DNA of 62,482 bases from NCBI GenBank assembly GCA_964497245.1, contig CAZCCC010000002.1, forward strand, positions 1-62,482, given 5' to 3'. The notes below the pieces were generated by a model. It did no database searches and was not told the DNA's origin. It saw only the letters and a program-made list of their open reading frames with translations. Within the stretch, counting starts at the first letter, position 1; each line of letters opens with the position of its first letter. Positions 41,189 to 49,579 of the stretch are shown one piece after another. The DNA is from CAZCCC01 sp964497245. Its GTDB lineage: Bacteria; Patescibacteriota; Patescibacteriia; Buchananbacterales; UBA6539. The translations under genes were made by a program, and so were the position numbers.

Positions 41189-42400
41189 GTGATGAAAAAA
41201 ACAACGATTGCAATGTGTCTGCTGGTCTTGTTGACCGGCAATCTGGCAATGGCAGGAGGAGTCAATCGCGTCAGCGGCAGTGTCGGCCCCAGAGCCATGG
41301 GAATGTGCGGTGCGCAAATCGCCGACTCGGTAGACGCCTCGGCGTTCTACTATAACCCTGCGGGGTTAAGCAACATCAAGCGTACTTCACTGCAGTTTGG
41401 AATGGAGTCAATCATCGCCGAAGGGACATATCAGTGGTCGGAATGCGGACGGGAACTATCCAAAGATTGAGAGGAAGGAATCATCCCTCTACCTTTCGGC
41501 GGATTTTCCACCCATTTGAATGACCGGCTGACAATCGGAGCCGGCTGGCATGTTGTCGGCGGGCTCGGCAGCAAGTACGACGGCGACTTTCCATGGAAAG
41601 AAGGAATGCTGAGCCTAACCTCGCTGGTTCCGGCAGTTGCCTATCAGGTCAATGACGACCTTTCCCTTGGACTCAGCCTGAATATCGGCTACGCTCAGTT
41701 TATCAATGCCGGCAGTCTCCAACTTGGAAACTTTCGGCTGGACATGGCGAACATGGAAGCTGAAGCTGACGGCATCGGACTTGGCGGCGGAATCGGAATC
41801 CTTTACCGGCTCAATGATGAATGGACTGTTGGCGCGTCATACAGTCTGCCTATGGAAGTTCGCCTGAAAGGGTCAACCAGGCTTGAATTGCTGGGTTTGC
41901 CACTCGGCAAGTACGATATGACGGCTTCGGTCTACTTTCCGGGAAGACTCGGACTTGGTTTGAAGTTTGAACCGAACAACAGACTGAGGATTCTGGCTGA
42001 CGCCAACTGGTATGACTATTCGGCGGCCAAACAGATGACGGCCAAAATCGGCGGACTGTTTGAATACGGTCAAAAGCTTAATTGGCACGATAACTTCAGC
42101 TTTCATCTCGGCGCTGAGTATGAACTGACAGAAAAGTGGCTTTTGAGAAGCGGGGTCTGCTGGCATACCGCGGCCATTCCGCGGGAAACCACCACGCCGA
42201 CTGCACCGGAAGTGGACGGCCCGGGAATTTCTTTCGGCCTTGGATACAGACCGAACGACAACTGGGATTTCGATCTCGGCTACACCTACGGCTGGGGCAA
42301 AAGAGAAGTTGAAAAACACTTCGGCTTCCTGGCGCCGGGAAAATACGAAGTCGACGTTCATGTCGTCTCGGCCAGCGTCACTTGGAAGTTTGGAGGATGA
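41189..42400 (+). pseudogene. FadL/OMPP1-like outer-membrane protein gene with in-frame TGA
   Basis: A 404-codon frame interrupted only by TGA at 41468-41470. The first 93 codons give a signal peptide (MKKTTIAMCLLVLLTGNLAMA) and the family pattern RAMGMCGAQIADSVDASAFY-YNPAGL. After the TGA the same frame continues EEGIIPLPFGGFS and then alternating beta-strand sequence to a C-terminal VSASVTWKFGG, typical of outer-membrane barrels. In diderms such proteins move hydrophobic compounds across the outer membrane, which CPR bacteria are thought to lack. Promoter, ribosome site and terminator are intact, so decay (if any) is recent. Stop codon readthrough, sequencing error or a foreign contig segment are alternatives. 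Confidence 0.7.
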
Positions 42401-42436
42401 AAAAACGACTGGCACAACCGGTCGCAACACAACTGC

Positions 42437-42468
42437 TGAGGACGGAGTCACATCTGTCCTCATTTTTT
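42437..42468 (+). terminator. Rho-independent terminator after FadL-like gene
   Basis: Stem TGAGGAC/GTCCTCA with a 12-nt loop and six Ts, 37 nt after the TGA stop at 42398-42400. Confidence 0.85.
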
Positions 42469-42543
42469 ATAAAAACTCAAGTTGCAGAATAATTAAAAAC
42501 AGGGTATTCCCCTATTAATACATAAATAATTTATCTTCAAAAA

Positions 42544-43869
42544 CTAAAATTTTAAAACCCGAGTTTTTGGAATCGGCTTAATGAAATTTTGAGCCAAAGA
42601 ATATGAATAAGCGCCCATATTGGGAAAAACGATTACATCGCCTTCTTTATTTTTTTTAGCATAACAATAATGAGTCCAAAAATCATAGGGCGTGCAAAGC
42701 GGGCCGTAAAGACGGCATTTTATTTCTCTTTTTGCCGGCTGAGACAAATTAATTGCCGGTATATAAAAGTAGTCATAATCATCAGAACCAACCATATTTA
42801 TGCCGCCATCTAAAATTACTATGTCTTTTTCCTTAACATCAACAACCCGAAAAACCAAAAACATTGATTTGGCTGAAAGAATCCGGCCCGGTTCGCAATA
42901 ATATTGACAGTCGACAAGGGGCTTAAGTGCCTCTTTAATTGTTAGACTGATTGTTTCGGCGTATTTTTCCAATGGCACCGATTCGGTTAAATAATATTTT
43001 TCAGCAAAATTCTTAGGCTTGCCAAAATAATCACCGGCAATTTTTATAACTTCGTTTTTGGCCACCAGCCATGGATAATAGCCATCCAGCCTGTTATTTT
43101 CAAACCCGCCGCCGAAATCAATAAATTTAAGAGCCTGACGATCTTTGGCTGAAAAATTATTTTTTATAAATGAAGCAATTGCTAAAAGCATTTTACGATA
43201 TGGCTGGTCATCTTTGCTCCAGCTCATGTGGCACTGAATCCCATCCAAACTGATATTCTTGTATTTCTTGGCTTGCCTGAAAAAAACAGCTAAATCATCC
43301 AAGCTAATGCCGAATTTATTCCAGTTGCCGTGATATTTTGTATAAATTCTGACTCCCGCCCTTATTTTCTTGTTCTTTTTATCTAATAAATTTCCAAGCC
43401 TTCTAAGTTCGCCGAAGCTGTCAATATTGATAATAATTTTTTGATTATTTCTAATTGCCAAATTTAACTCTGATTCGGTTTTACCCGGTCCGCTGAAAAT
43501 TATTTTTTTTGCTTTAGATTCTAAGGCCAAACCAAGTTCGCGGCCAGAAGAAACATCAAGTCCCAAACCATGTCTTACCATTGTTTTAAGCAAATAAGGA
43601 TGGTTGTTTGATTTCACTGCATAAAAAATATCCAGGTTGGGAATATGATGGCAAAATGTTTTTGAAAATTCCTGCACTCTTTCATCAAGAGCTTTTTGGT
43701 CAAAAAGATAAAAAGGCGTTGGGTATTTTTTTGCCAAACTTAAAATATATTTTCGCTTCTGTAGCGTTTGATTAACTACCATATCTACTCTGCCAATTTT
43801 GCCGCTGATTTTTTCTCTAAGTAATTTTAAAACTATTCTTTTATCAATTGATGAAATTCTATTACTCAT
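42544..43869 (-). CDS. Fold-III PLP-dependent decarboxylase-like enzyme (LysA/ornithine decarboxylase family)
   Basis: 441-aa alanine-racemase-fold PLP enzyme. The PLP lysine is K86 in IFYAVKSNNHP. HGLGLDVSSGREL, IDFGGGFE and YCEPGRIL are the substrate and phosphate loops, and GPLCTPYDFW carries the Cys donated across the dimer interface. Relatives decarboxylate diaminopimelate, ornithine, lysine or carboxynorspermidine. The specificity loop does not let me choose, and DapA/LysA-pathway neighbours are absent. Last gene of a five-gene operon, one base after the M49-like gene, so it probably tailors an amino acid or peptide made by the upstream ligases. Confidence 0.82.
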   Translation of the reverse strand: MSNRISSIDKRIVLKLLREKISGKIGRVDMVVNQTLQKRKYILSLAKKYPTPFYLFDQKALDERVQEFSKTFCHHIPNLDIFYAVKSNNHPYLLKTMVRHGLGLDVSSGRELGLALESKAKKIIFSGPGKTESELNLAIRNNQKIIINIDSFGELRRLGNLLDKKNKKIRAGVRIYTKYHGNWNKFGISLDDLAVFFRQAKKYKNISLDGIQCHMSWSKDDQPYRKMLLAIASFIKNNFSAKDRQALKFIDFGGGFENNRLDGYYPWLVAKNEVIKIAGDYFGKPKNFAEKYYLTESVPLEKYAETISLTIKEALKPLVDCQYYCEPGRILSAKSMFLVFRVVDVKEKDIVILDGGINMVGSDDYDYFYIPAINLSQPAKREIKCRLYGPLCTPYDFWTHYCYAKKNKEGDVIVFPNMGAYSYSLAQNFIKPIPKTRVLKF

Positions 43870-43870
43870 A

Positions 43871-45745
43871 TCAAGTTTTATCCTTTAAGGCTTCTAGTAG
43901 AAGCTGAACCTCTTTGGATTTTTCTTGTTTTTTTAATTTTCTTACTCGTTTATCAACATCCTTTGGCAAAGTTTGTAAATCAGTATATAATTTCAAAATT
44001 TCTTCAGCCAGTTCTCCAAGCGCTGAAACCATTAACTTAGAATCTGTTATCTCATACTTGCCATTGGCAGTTATTCTAATTGCCCCAGTTTCAAGTAACT
44101 TGTGAGACATCCCGACTGCCGCATAATAATAACGCTCTGCAAAAGATCCTCTTTCACCTGCGCCATCAAATAGATATTTACATATTACTCCTAATTTTGC
44201 CATGGCCCATTCATTCAAATCCATCGGTAATTCACCTTTTTCTAACATTTCTTTGATCATTGAAGAGCCGAGGATTTCGGCTTTAAATTCTTCAACTATT
44301 GCCGCATTATTCCCTTGTCCCAATCTTTTATTTACCGATTCATCTTCATTAGAAATAATACTGTGACTAGTCTCGTGTATACCAACATCTAGCAAAGCAT
44401 GTTTGACATAATTTTTTTCATCAACCAACTGTCCAGTAATCCTTTCAATCAACGGAATCTCTTGTAATCTTGCACCCTCAACAACAGTATTTCCGTGAAT
44501 CAATGCGAGTTCTCGGTTACTCTCCCCGCTAGTGAACCAAGAAAGGTTGGGACCAAAAGCAAAAGGTTGATAGTTTGCTACAACTGGCGGAACATCTTTT
44601 TGTTCGGCAACCGCCCGAGGAAATCGCTCATTAATTCTTTGAGCACTTTCTATAAATTCTTGCATTGCTTTTTCAAATTCTTCTGACTCTTTGGTAATAA
44701 AACCAAAACGCATTTCAGCATCAACTTTATTGGCATCACCGGCTACTGCTGGACATCCTTGTGGAACCAGCATTATAGGGCAACCTTCTAGAGCTAAATC
44801 TCGAGAAGCAGCATAAAGTTTTTCCCATTGAGTATTTAGCTCGTCCAGAGAAACACTTTCTAAACCATATACTTGACTTACCTGTCTAAGATAAGCCGGT
44901 AAATCTTTATATTTTTCTTCAGATAATTTTCCTTTTTTTAATAAATTTTCTGCTCTCTTAGCCAATCCTTCCAAACGTTTGGCAATTCTGGGCCATTCAA
45001 AAGGAAAGACTTCAGAATAAGTTTTGATACTTATCCCTCTGCCTCCTGGTTTATAAATATCATAAACATTTTCCGCTCCAACTTGGTCTCCTAATTTAGT
45101 CTTGCTTGATCCACCCGGTGCATCTGCCAATTCAATTTGTTTAATATAAGCATGATCAATATATTTTCCTAAGGTACCAGCGGAATCAAGTAAAAAATCA
45201 AATTCTTCTTTGTTAACTCCTATCCTTTGTAAATCTCCAGAATCCAGATTCTCTTTACTCCAATGGCGTAATAAAACGAGAGAAGCAAGCTGTCTTTCCG
45301 AAGAGAGTAAAACTAGAGACCTCCATGCTTCAGGAATAACCCCTCTAAGCTGTTCCAAAAACATGATATCTCTTTTTTTAAATGCCTGTTCTAATTTATC
45401 CGGATTAGAAAATATTTCAATCAGTTTCACCTTTTGTTCTTCCTCCGCCGAACTGGCCTCAATCTGTTTAATCCAATCCTGTCCCTGATCCACCACTAAA
45501 CCGCTGACATATTTATCCCAGCGTTGATTAACCTGTTCTCTTGCGGAATCAAAAATATCTTCCATACCTGACAATTTTTCTGAATCAAGTTCAGGCCATC
45601 CTTCTTTTTCCAATGATTCCTTTAATCTATTCCTTGCTTCTCGACTAAGTTGGACATATTCAGGAAAACTATGTTCTTTTAAAACATCAAGCCGGTTAGT
45701 GGCATCGGGATTAAAATTTTCACCAAAACGAAATCTCTCAGACAT
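43871..45745 (-). CDS. M49-like (dipeptidyl peptidase III-type) metallopeptidase
   Basis: 624-aa mostly helical cytoplasmic protein. The zinc site HETSH is at 457-461 (GIHETSHSII), with a second motif EEFKAE at 485-490. This matches the order and approximate spacing of HExxGH and EECRAE/D in family M49, though the first motif is a plain HExxH. The length is also close to M49 enzymes (about 650-700 aa). Family members remove dipeptides from the N-terminus of short peptides. Inside an ATP-grasp operon it may trim or recycle a peptide product. The basic C-terminal tail (KKQEKSKE) is extra. No signal peptide. Confidence 0.65.
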   Translation of the reverse strand: MSERFRFGENFNPDATNRLDVLKEHSFPEYVQLSREARNRLKESLEKEGWPELDSEKLSGMEDIFDSAREQVNQRWDKYVSGLVVDQGQDWIKQIEASSAEEEQKVKLIEIFSNPDKLEQAFKKRDIMFLEQLRGVIPEAWRSLVLLSSERQLASLVLLRHWSKENLDSGDLQRIGVNKEEFDFLLDSAGTLGKYIDHAYIKQIELADAPGGSSKTKLGDQVGAENVYDIYKPGGRGISIKTYSEVFPFEWPRIAKRLEGLAKRAENLLKKGKLSEEKYKDLPAYLRQVSQVYGLESVSLDELNTQWEKLYAASRDLALEGCPIMLVPQGCPAVAGDANKVDAEMRFGFITKESEEFEKAMQEFIESAQRINERFPRAVAEQKDVPPVVANYQPFAFGPNLSWFTSGESNRELALIHGNTVVEGARLQEIPLIERITGQLVDEKNYVKHALLDVGIHETSHSIISNEDESVNKRLGQGNNAAIVEEFKAEILGSSMIKEMLEKGELPMDLNEWAMAKLGVICKYLFDGAGERGSFAERYYYAAVGMSHKLLETGAIRITANGKYEITDSKLMVSALGELAEEILKLYTDLQTLPKDVDKRVRKLKKQEKSKEVQLLLEALKDKT

Positions 45746-45808
45746 ATCTTTAAATATAATAACTTAAAATTAATCTTTTTATTTATTGATATTTTTTATT
45801 GTTTTAAA

Positions 45809-47143
45809 CTAAACCAATAAAAAACCATCAACTATTAATCTACTAATTTTATTTATTTCTCCTTTACTACTATACAGAGGAAAATTTGATATTACAATAC
45901 CAATAACTGTGTTAGCTTTATGCTTTTCCCCTTTTTGTGTATCCGAATAAAAAATAAATTCATTTCCTTTACTGGTGATTTCAGAGATATTGGAACTCAA
46001 AAAAGAAATATGTCCTTTGTTTAATTTATATAAACCATTTTTGTATTGCCTTTTTATAATATAACTTTTCTTTGAATCAGGAATTTCTATGTGCAAAACC
46101 GAGCCATCAAAATTTGAATTTATAAAACCAAAATATTTTCTTTTAAACCTAGTTTTAACAGGAGTAAAAAAATAATTAAGATATGAGTCAGAAGTGTTAA
46201 GACCACCAATTGTTTCGGGAAATTGGAGCAACTGAAAAGTAGAAGCGGCAAATCTCGGATTACATTCAATTATATATATTTTTTTATCACTGCCAATTAT
46301 AAAATCAATATTGGCGTAGCCAAAATAGCCTAAATTTTCTAAAAATTGTGTGAGTAAGGAAAAAACAAACTTTACTTTTGATTTTATTTCCTTACTAATC
46401 ATTGAACCTTTAACCCACTGGATTCCAGAAAAACTATACTGCCCGGATCTATTTTTTTCGCCATAACATTGAACCCTTAAGGCGGAAATAGCTGAAGCAT
46501 TAGGTGAAATAAAAATAGTAATCCCAAAAGGTCTGCCGTCAATGTAATGTCTAAGTAAGTATTTTTTTTTCTTATTTAATATTTTTTTTTCAAAAAAATC
46601 TTTTAGTTGCCCAGTGTTTTCTAGAAAATAGGTGCCTTCACCACCGCTTGAACAAGGATCCTGCAAAACCAGCCGACCCTTTATATTTATTATCTTTCTA
46701 CCATAAGAATAAACTTCACTTTTGGGCTTCGGTAGGCAGTATTTAGTTAAAAAATTATCGAAAAAAATTTTATCTTCAAGCTTTTGCCATTTCATGTCAG
46801 GTCCGATTATTTTAACCTTTGCTTTTTTTTGCCAATCATCTAAAAATTTATTTGCCCCGTGGTGCAATAAAAAAAAATTTACCCCTGAATTTTTAATCTG
46901 CTTGGCTATATCTGTATTCTTTAAAACCCCCTCAAAATCCAATTTCGCCATCGAAAGATTTTGATTTTTTAACTTATAGCAAACAATCTGATCTTTCGGT
47001 AAAAAACTTTTTACCCATTTTTCTTCGATTTTATATTTAGGAACAAAATAAATAAATCGGCTGGTATTTTCCTTCGATTTTAAAGCAAACATCAAACTGT
47101 CTATTCCTCCGGGCATCAAACCGATTTTTGCTGATTTTTCCAT
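45809..47143 (-). CDS. ATP-grasp ligase
   Basis: 444-aa protein with a pre-ATP-grasp N-terminal domain (IGLMPGGIDSLMFAL). An ATP-grasp core follows: DPCSSGGEGTYFLEN glycine-rich loop, YLLRHYIDGRPFGI, and the metal-binding IDFIIGSDKKIYIIECNPRF. A C-terminal domain of about 120 aa is uncharacterised. Such enzymes couple ATP to amide-bond formation via an acyl-phosphate. The substrate is unknown. Lying 12 nt after the double ATP-grasp gene, it is probably a second ligation step in the same pathway. Confidence 0.8.
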   Translation of the reverse strand: MEKSAKIGLMPGGIDSLMFALKSKENTSRFIYFVPKYKIEEKWVKSFLPKDQIVCYKLKNQNLSMAKLDFEGVLKNTDIAKQIKNSGVNFFLLHHGANKFLDDWQKKAKVKIIGPDMKWQKLEDKIFFDNFLTKYCLPKPKSEVYSYGRKIINIKGRLVLQDPCSSGGEGTYFLENTGQLKDFFEKKILNKKKKYLLRHYIDGRPFGITIFISPNASAISALRVQCYGEKNRSGQYSFSGIQWVKGSMISKEIKSKVKFVFSLLTQFLENLGYFGYANIDFIIGSDKKIYIIECNPRFAASTFQLLQFPETIGGLNTSDSYLNYFFTPVKTRFKRKYFGFINSNFDGSVLHIEIPDSKKSYIIKRQYKNGLYKLNKGHISFLSSNISEITSKGNEFIFYSDTQKGEKHKANTVIGIVISNFPLYSSKGEINKISRLIVDGFLLV

Positions 47144-47155
47144 AATATTTATTGC

Positions 47156-49579
47156 TTAAATAGGTGTAGTTTGAAGATGATAGTAAGGCGGACGATTCCG
47201 ATAACGCCTAATTGCCATATTGATTATATCTTCCAAAAAATCGCCATAGGACATTCCCGTCAACCTAGCTACTTCAGGCAGACAATCACCAATATTAACG
47301 GAGGGGTTTGGATTAAGTTCTAAAACATAAGGATTATCATATTTATCAACCCTGATTTCAACCCGCCCGTAATCATGGCAATCTAAAATATTATAAGTAT
47401 CAAGAGCAATTTCAGTTAAAAGCGAACCTAAGCGCCTGCTGATATTTTTAGGAGGCCTTTGGACCATTACGCCAAAATCCTTTACTGACTTTTTTGAAAA
47501 TTTCATTTCATGAGTATAGATATGCCAGCTTCCTTGTGGCATACTGGAAAAAATAGATCGTGAAAGTGGCAATACTCGCAAATCATCGTCTTCACTTCCC
47601 AAAATTGAAACGTCATATTCATCACCTTCAATATATTCCTCAATTAAAGCCGGACTACCTATTTCAACAATTACCTTTTTCAGCTGTTTCTGGAGTTCAT
47701 CTTTATTGGTGACAACCGACTCATTGGTAACACCAATGGAATTATCTGTATTTGCGGGTTTAACAATTAGCGGATAACGCAAACTTTCATCTATTTCCTC
47801 GCCCATTGAATAAGCATAATCCCAGCGGGGAGTCGGTATTTTATGATGAGCTAAAAGCTTTTTGACTCTTATTTTATCAATACACAAACTCAGAGTTGAA
47901 GGATTAGAACCGGTATAAGGAATCTGCAATATATCAAGCAAGGAGGCCGCATGAGGTTCAAGCAAACTTGAGTTATTAATTCTCTCACAGACATTAAAAA
48001 CCAAATCAACATCGCTTAACTTCAAATCCTGAAAAATCTTCTCAATATCATTAAAATTAAAAAAAGTAATCTTATAGCCTCTGTCTTTAAGGGTTTTTTC
48101 AATATTTTTTCCAACTGACATTAATTCATTTTCAACCGCATTTTCGCTCTCTTCATAAATATTGCAGGCGATTCCGATATTAAGACTTCTCTGCTCTTTG
48201 GGACTTATTTTTCTTAATTTTTCAATCTTGGCGGCATGCATTAAAAAACTTGAATTTAAAGAGGCGTGAGAAAAATTATTTTTCCTTGAGGTTTTACCGA
48301 TTGAAGATTCCGGTGCAAACTTAGCTACTTCATAGTTAATATGCCTGAGAGCTTCCTTAAGGTTGTCGTGAGCATCGGGCATGCTGAATCCGGATACGGT
48401 AATCCAACCCAAATATTCATATCCTTCGGGCGGGACTAATACCGGATCTCCAATTTTTTTAAAAAAATGAATTTCTTCCAAATAATTCTTTTTAAGTAAT
48501 TCGGCATTAATATCAAGCTTTGAAACAATACCGGAATAATCGGATAAAAAATAAACTCCGGTAATATATTTTTTTGGAATTCCGGGCTTATTAATTTTCG
48601 GAATATAAATCCCCATTGCAATCTTTACGGCATTTTCAATCAAGTCAATACCCCATGCACTTTTAACAAAAGAGTAAACTTCATCTCCTCCCATTCTTAA
48701 ATTAATTTCAATGGGCACAGGACCTTTGGGAGTTGATTTGGCTTCAAAATGGATTATTCCATTTTGAACTCCAAGTTTTTCTAGAATTTCTTCGGCTACA
48801 TTTATTAAATCACTTTTAGCTTTGTCTGAAAGTCCGGAAGGAATTGACTGACCGGTTTCAATAAAAAAAGGCTCTTTGGTTTGATAATTATCAGAAATAG
48901 AATAAAACTTGATTTTTCCGTTCTGTAAGACAATGTCAATATCAACCTCATCGCCGACTATATACTCCTCAACAAATATTTCCAAACCGTCAGCCAAAGA
49001 ACTTTCAGCGTTTGCCGAAATATTCTTTTTTATATAATTATAAATATTAGGCAAATCATCTTTAGATTCAACTTTAATTACATAGGCGCTGCTAGAACCG
49101 AATGCGGGTTTTATCACTAATGGAAAATTTAAATCTGACGGCAAATTAAAAACATCATTCAAGGATTTAAGCATGGCATGCTTAGGCGATGGCAAACCAT
49201 TTTTTTGACAAAATTCTCTGAATAAAAATTTATTCCTTATTCTTTTAGCAACACTGTACGAAGTTCCGGAAAAATTAAATTTATCCGTTATTCTGGAAGC
49301 TAAAAGAACATCATCCTCCCAAAAAGTCAAAACTCCACTAATTTTTATATTTGGATTGGCCAAAATAAATTCTCTGACTGCTGAAACTGATTCGCTATGG
49401 TTCGTGGTGTCAGACAAAATCCAATGATCAACATAGGATTGAGCCCAATTCTTTTCTCTATTTAAGCAGACAATTAAAATTCCTAGCTTTTTTAACCTTT
49501 GCAGGATAAAGCGCTTCTTTATTGAACCGGTATTTACCAGTAAAATTACCCCTCCTTCAAGACTATTCCAAGTTTTCAT
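47156..49579 (-). CDS. Double ATP-grasp ligase: carboxylase-type half fused to a D-Ala-D-Ala ligase-like half
   Basis: 807-aa fusion. The first half (about 1-425) has a pre-ATP-grasp domain, PLVIKPAFGSSSAYV, FVEEYIVGDEVDIDIV and GIIHFEAKSTPKG...IEINLRMGGDE. It resembles CarB/PurK-like amino-acid ligases. The second half (about 463-800) has the Ddl features YTGSNPSTLSLCIDK, YPLIVKPANTDNSIGV, LIEEYIEGDEYDVSI and VLELNPNPSVN, so both sites look active. Two dipeptide-type ligases in one chain suggest consecutive peptide-bond formation. Its start ATG overlaps the PP-loop gene's TGA by 4 nt. It may be an alternative Ddl, but the fusion is not standard. Confidence 0.82.
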   Translation of the reverse strand: MKTWNSLEGGVILLVNTGSIKKRFILQRLKKLGILIVCLNREKNWAQSYVDHWILSDTTNHSESVSAVREFILANPNIKISGVLTFWEDDVLLASRITDKFNFSGTSYSVAKRIRNKFLFREFCQKNGLPSPKHAMLKSLNDVFNLPSDLNFPLVIKPAFGSSSAYVIKVESKDDLPNIYNYIKKNISANAESSLADGLEIFVEEYIVGDEVDIDIVLQNGKIKFYSISDNYQTKEPFFIETGQSIPSGLSDKAKSDLINVAEEILEKLGVQNGIIHFEAKSTPKGPVPIEINLRMGGDEVYSFVKSAWGIDLIENAVKIAMGIYIPKINKPGIPKKYITGVYFLSDYSGIVSKLDINAELLKKNYLEEIHFFKKIGDPVLVPPEGYEYLGWITVSGFSMPDAHDNLKEALRHINYEVAKFAPESSIGKTSRKNNFSHASLNSSFLMHAAKIEKLRKISPKEQRSLNIGIACNIYEESENAVENELMSVGKNIEKTLKDRGYKITFFNFNDIEKIFQDLKLSDVDLVFNVCERINNSSLLEPHAASLLDILQIPYTGSNPSTLSLCIDKIRVKKLLAHHKIPTPRWDYAYSMGEEIDESLRYPLIVKPANTDNSIGVTNESVVTNKDELQKQLKKVIVEIGSPALIEEYIEGDEYDVSILGSEDDDLRVLPLSRSIFSSMPQGSWHIYTHEMKFSKKSVKDFGVMVQRPPKNISRRLGSLLTEIALDTYNILDCHDYGRVEIRVDKYDNPYVLELNPNPSVNIGDCLPEVARLTGMSYGDFLEDIINMAIRRYRNRPPYYHLQTTPI

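Noticed and set aside
41468..41470. Recoded TGA (glycine code 25 as in Absconditabacteria/Gracilibacteria, or selenocysteine)
   Set aside because: Several genes end at TGA (34276-34278, 49576-49578, 42398-42400), and long housekeeping genes contain no internal TGA. An outer-membrane barrel is an unlikely selenoprotein, and the hairpin after the TGA is weak.
41873..42463. 196-codon minus-strand frame opposite the FadL-like gene
   Set aside because: Antisense shadow in high-GC DNA. It runs through the gene's terminator and has no coding signature.
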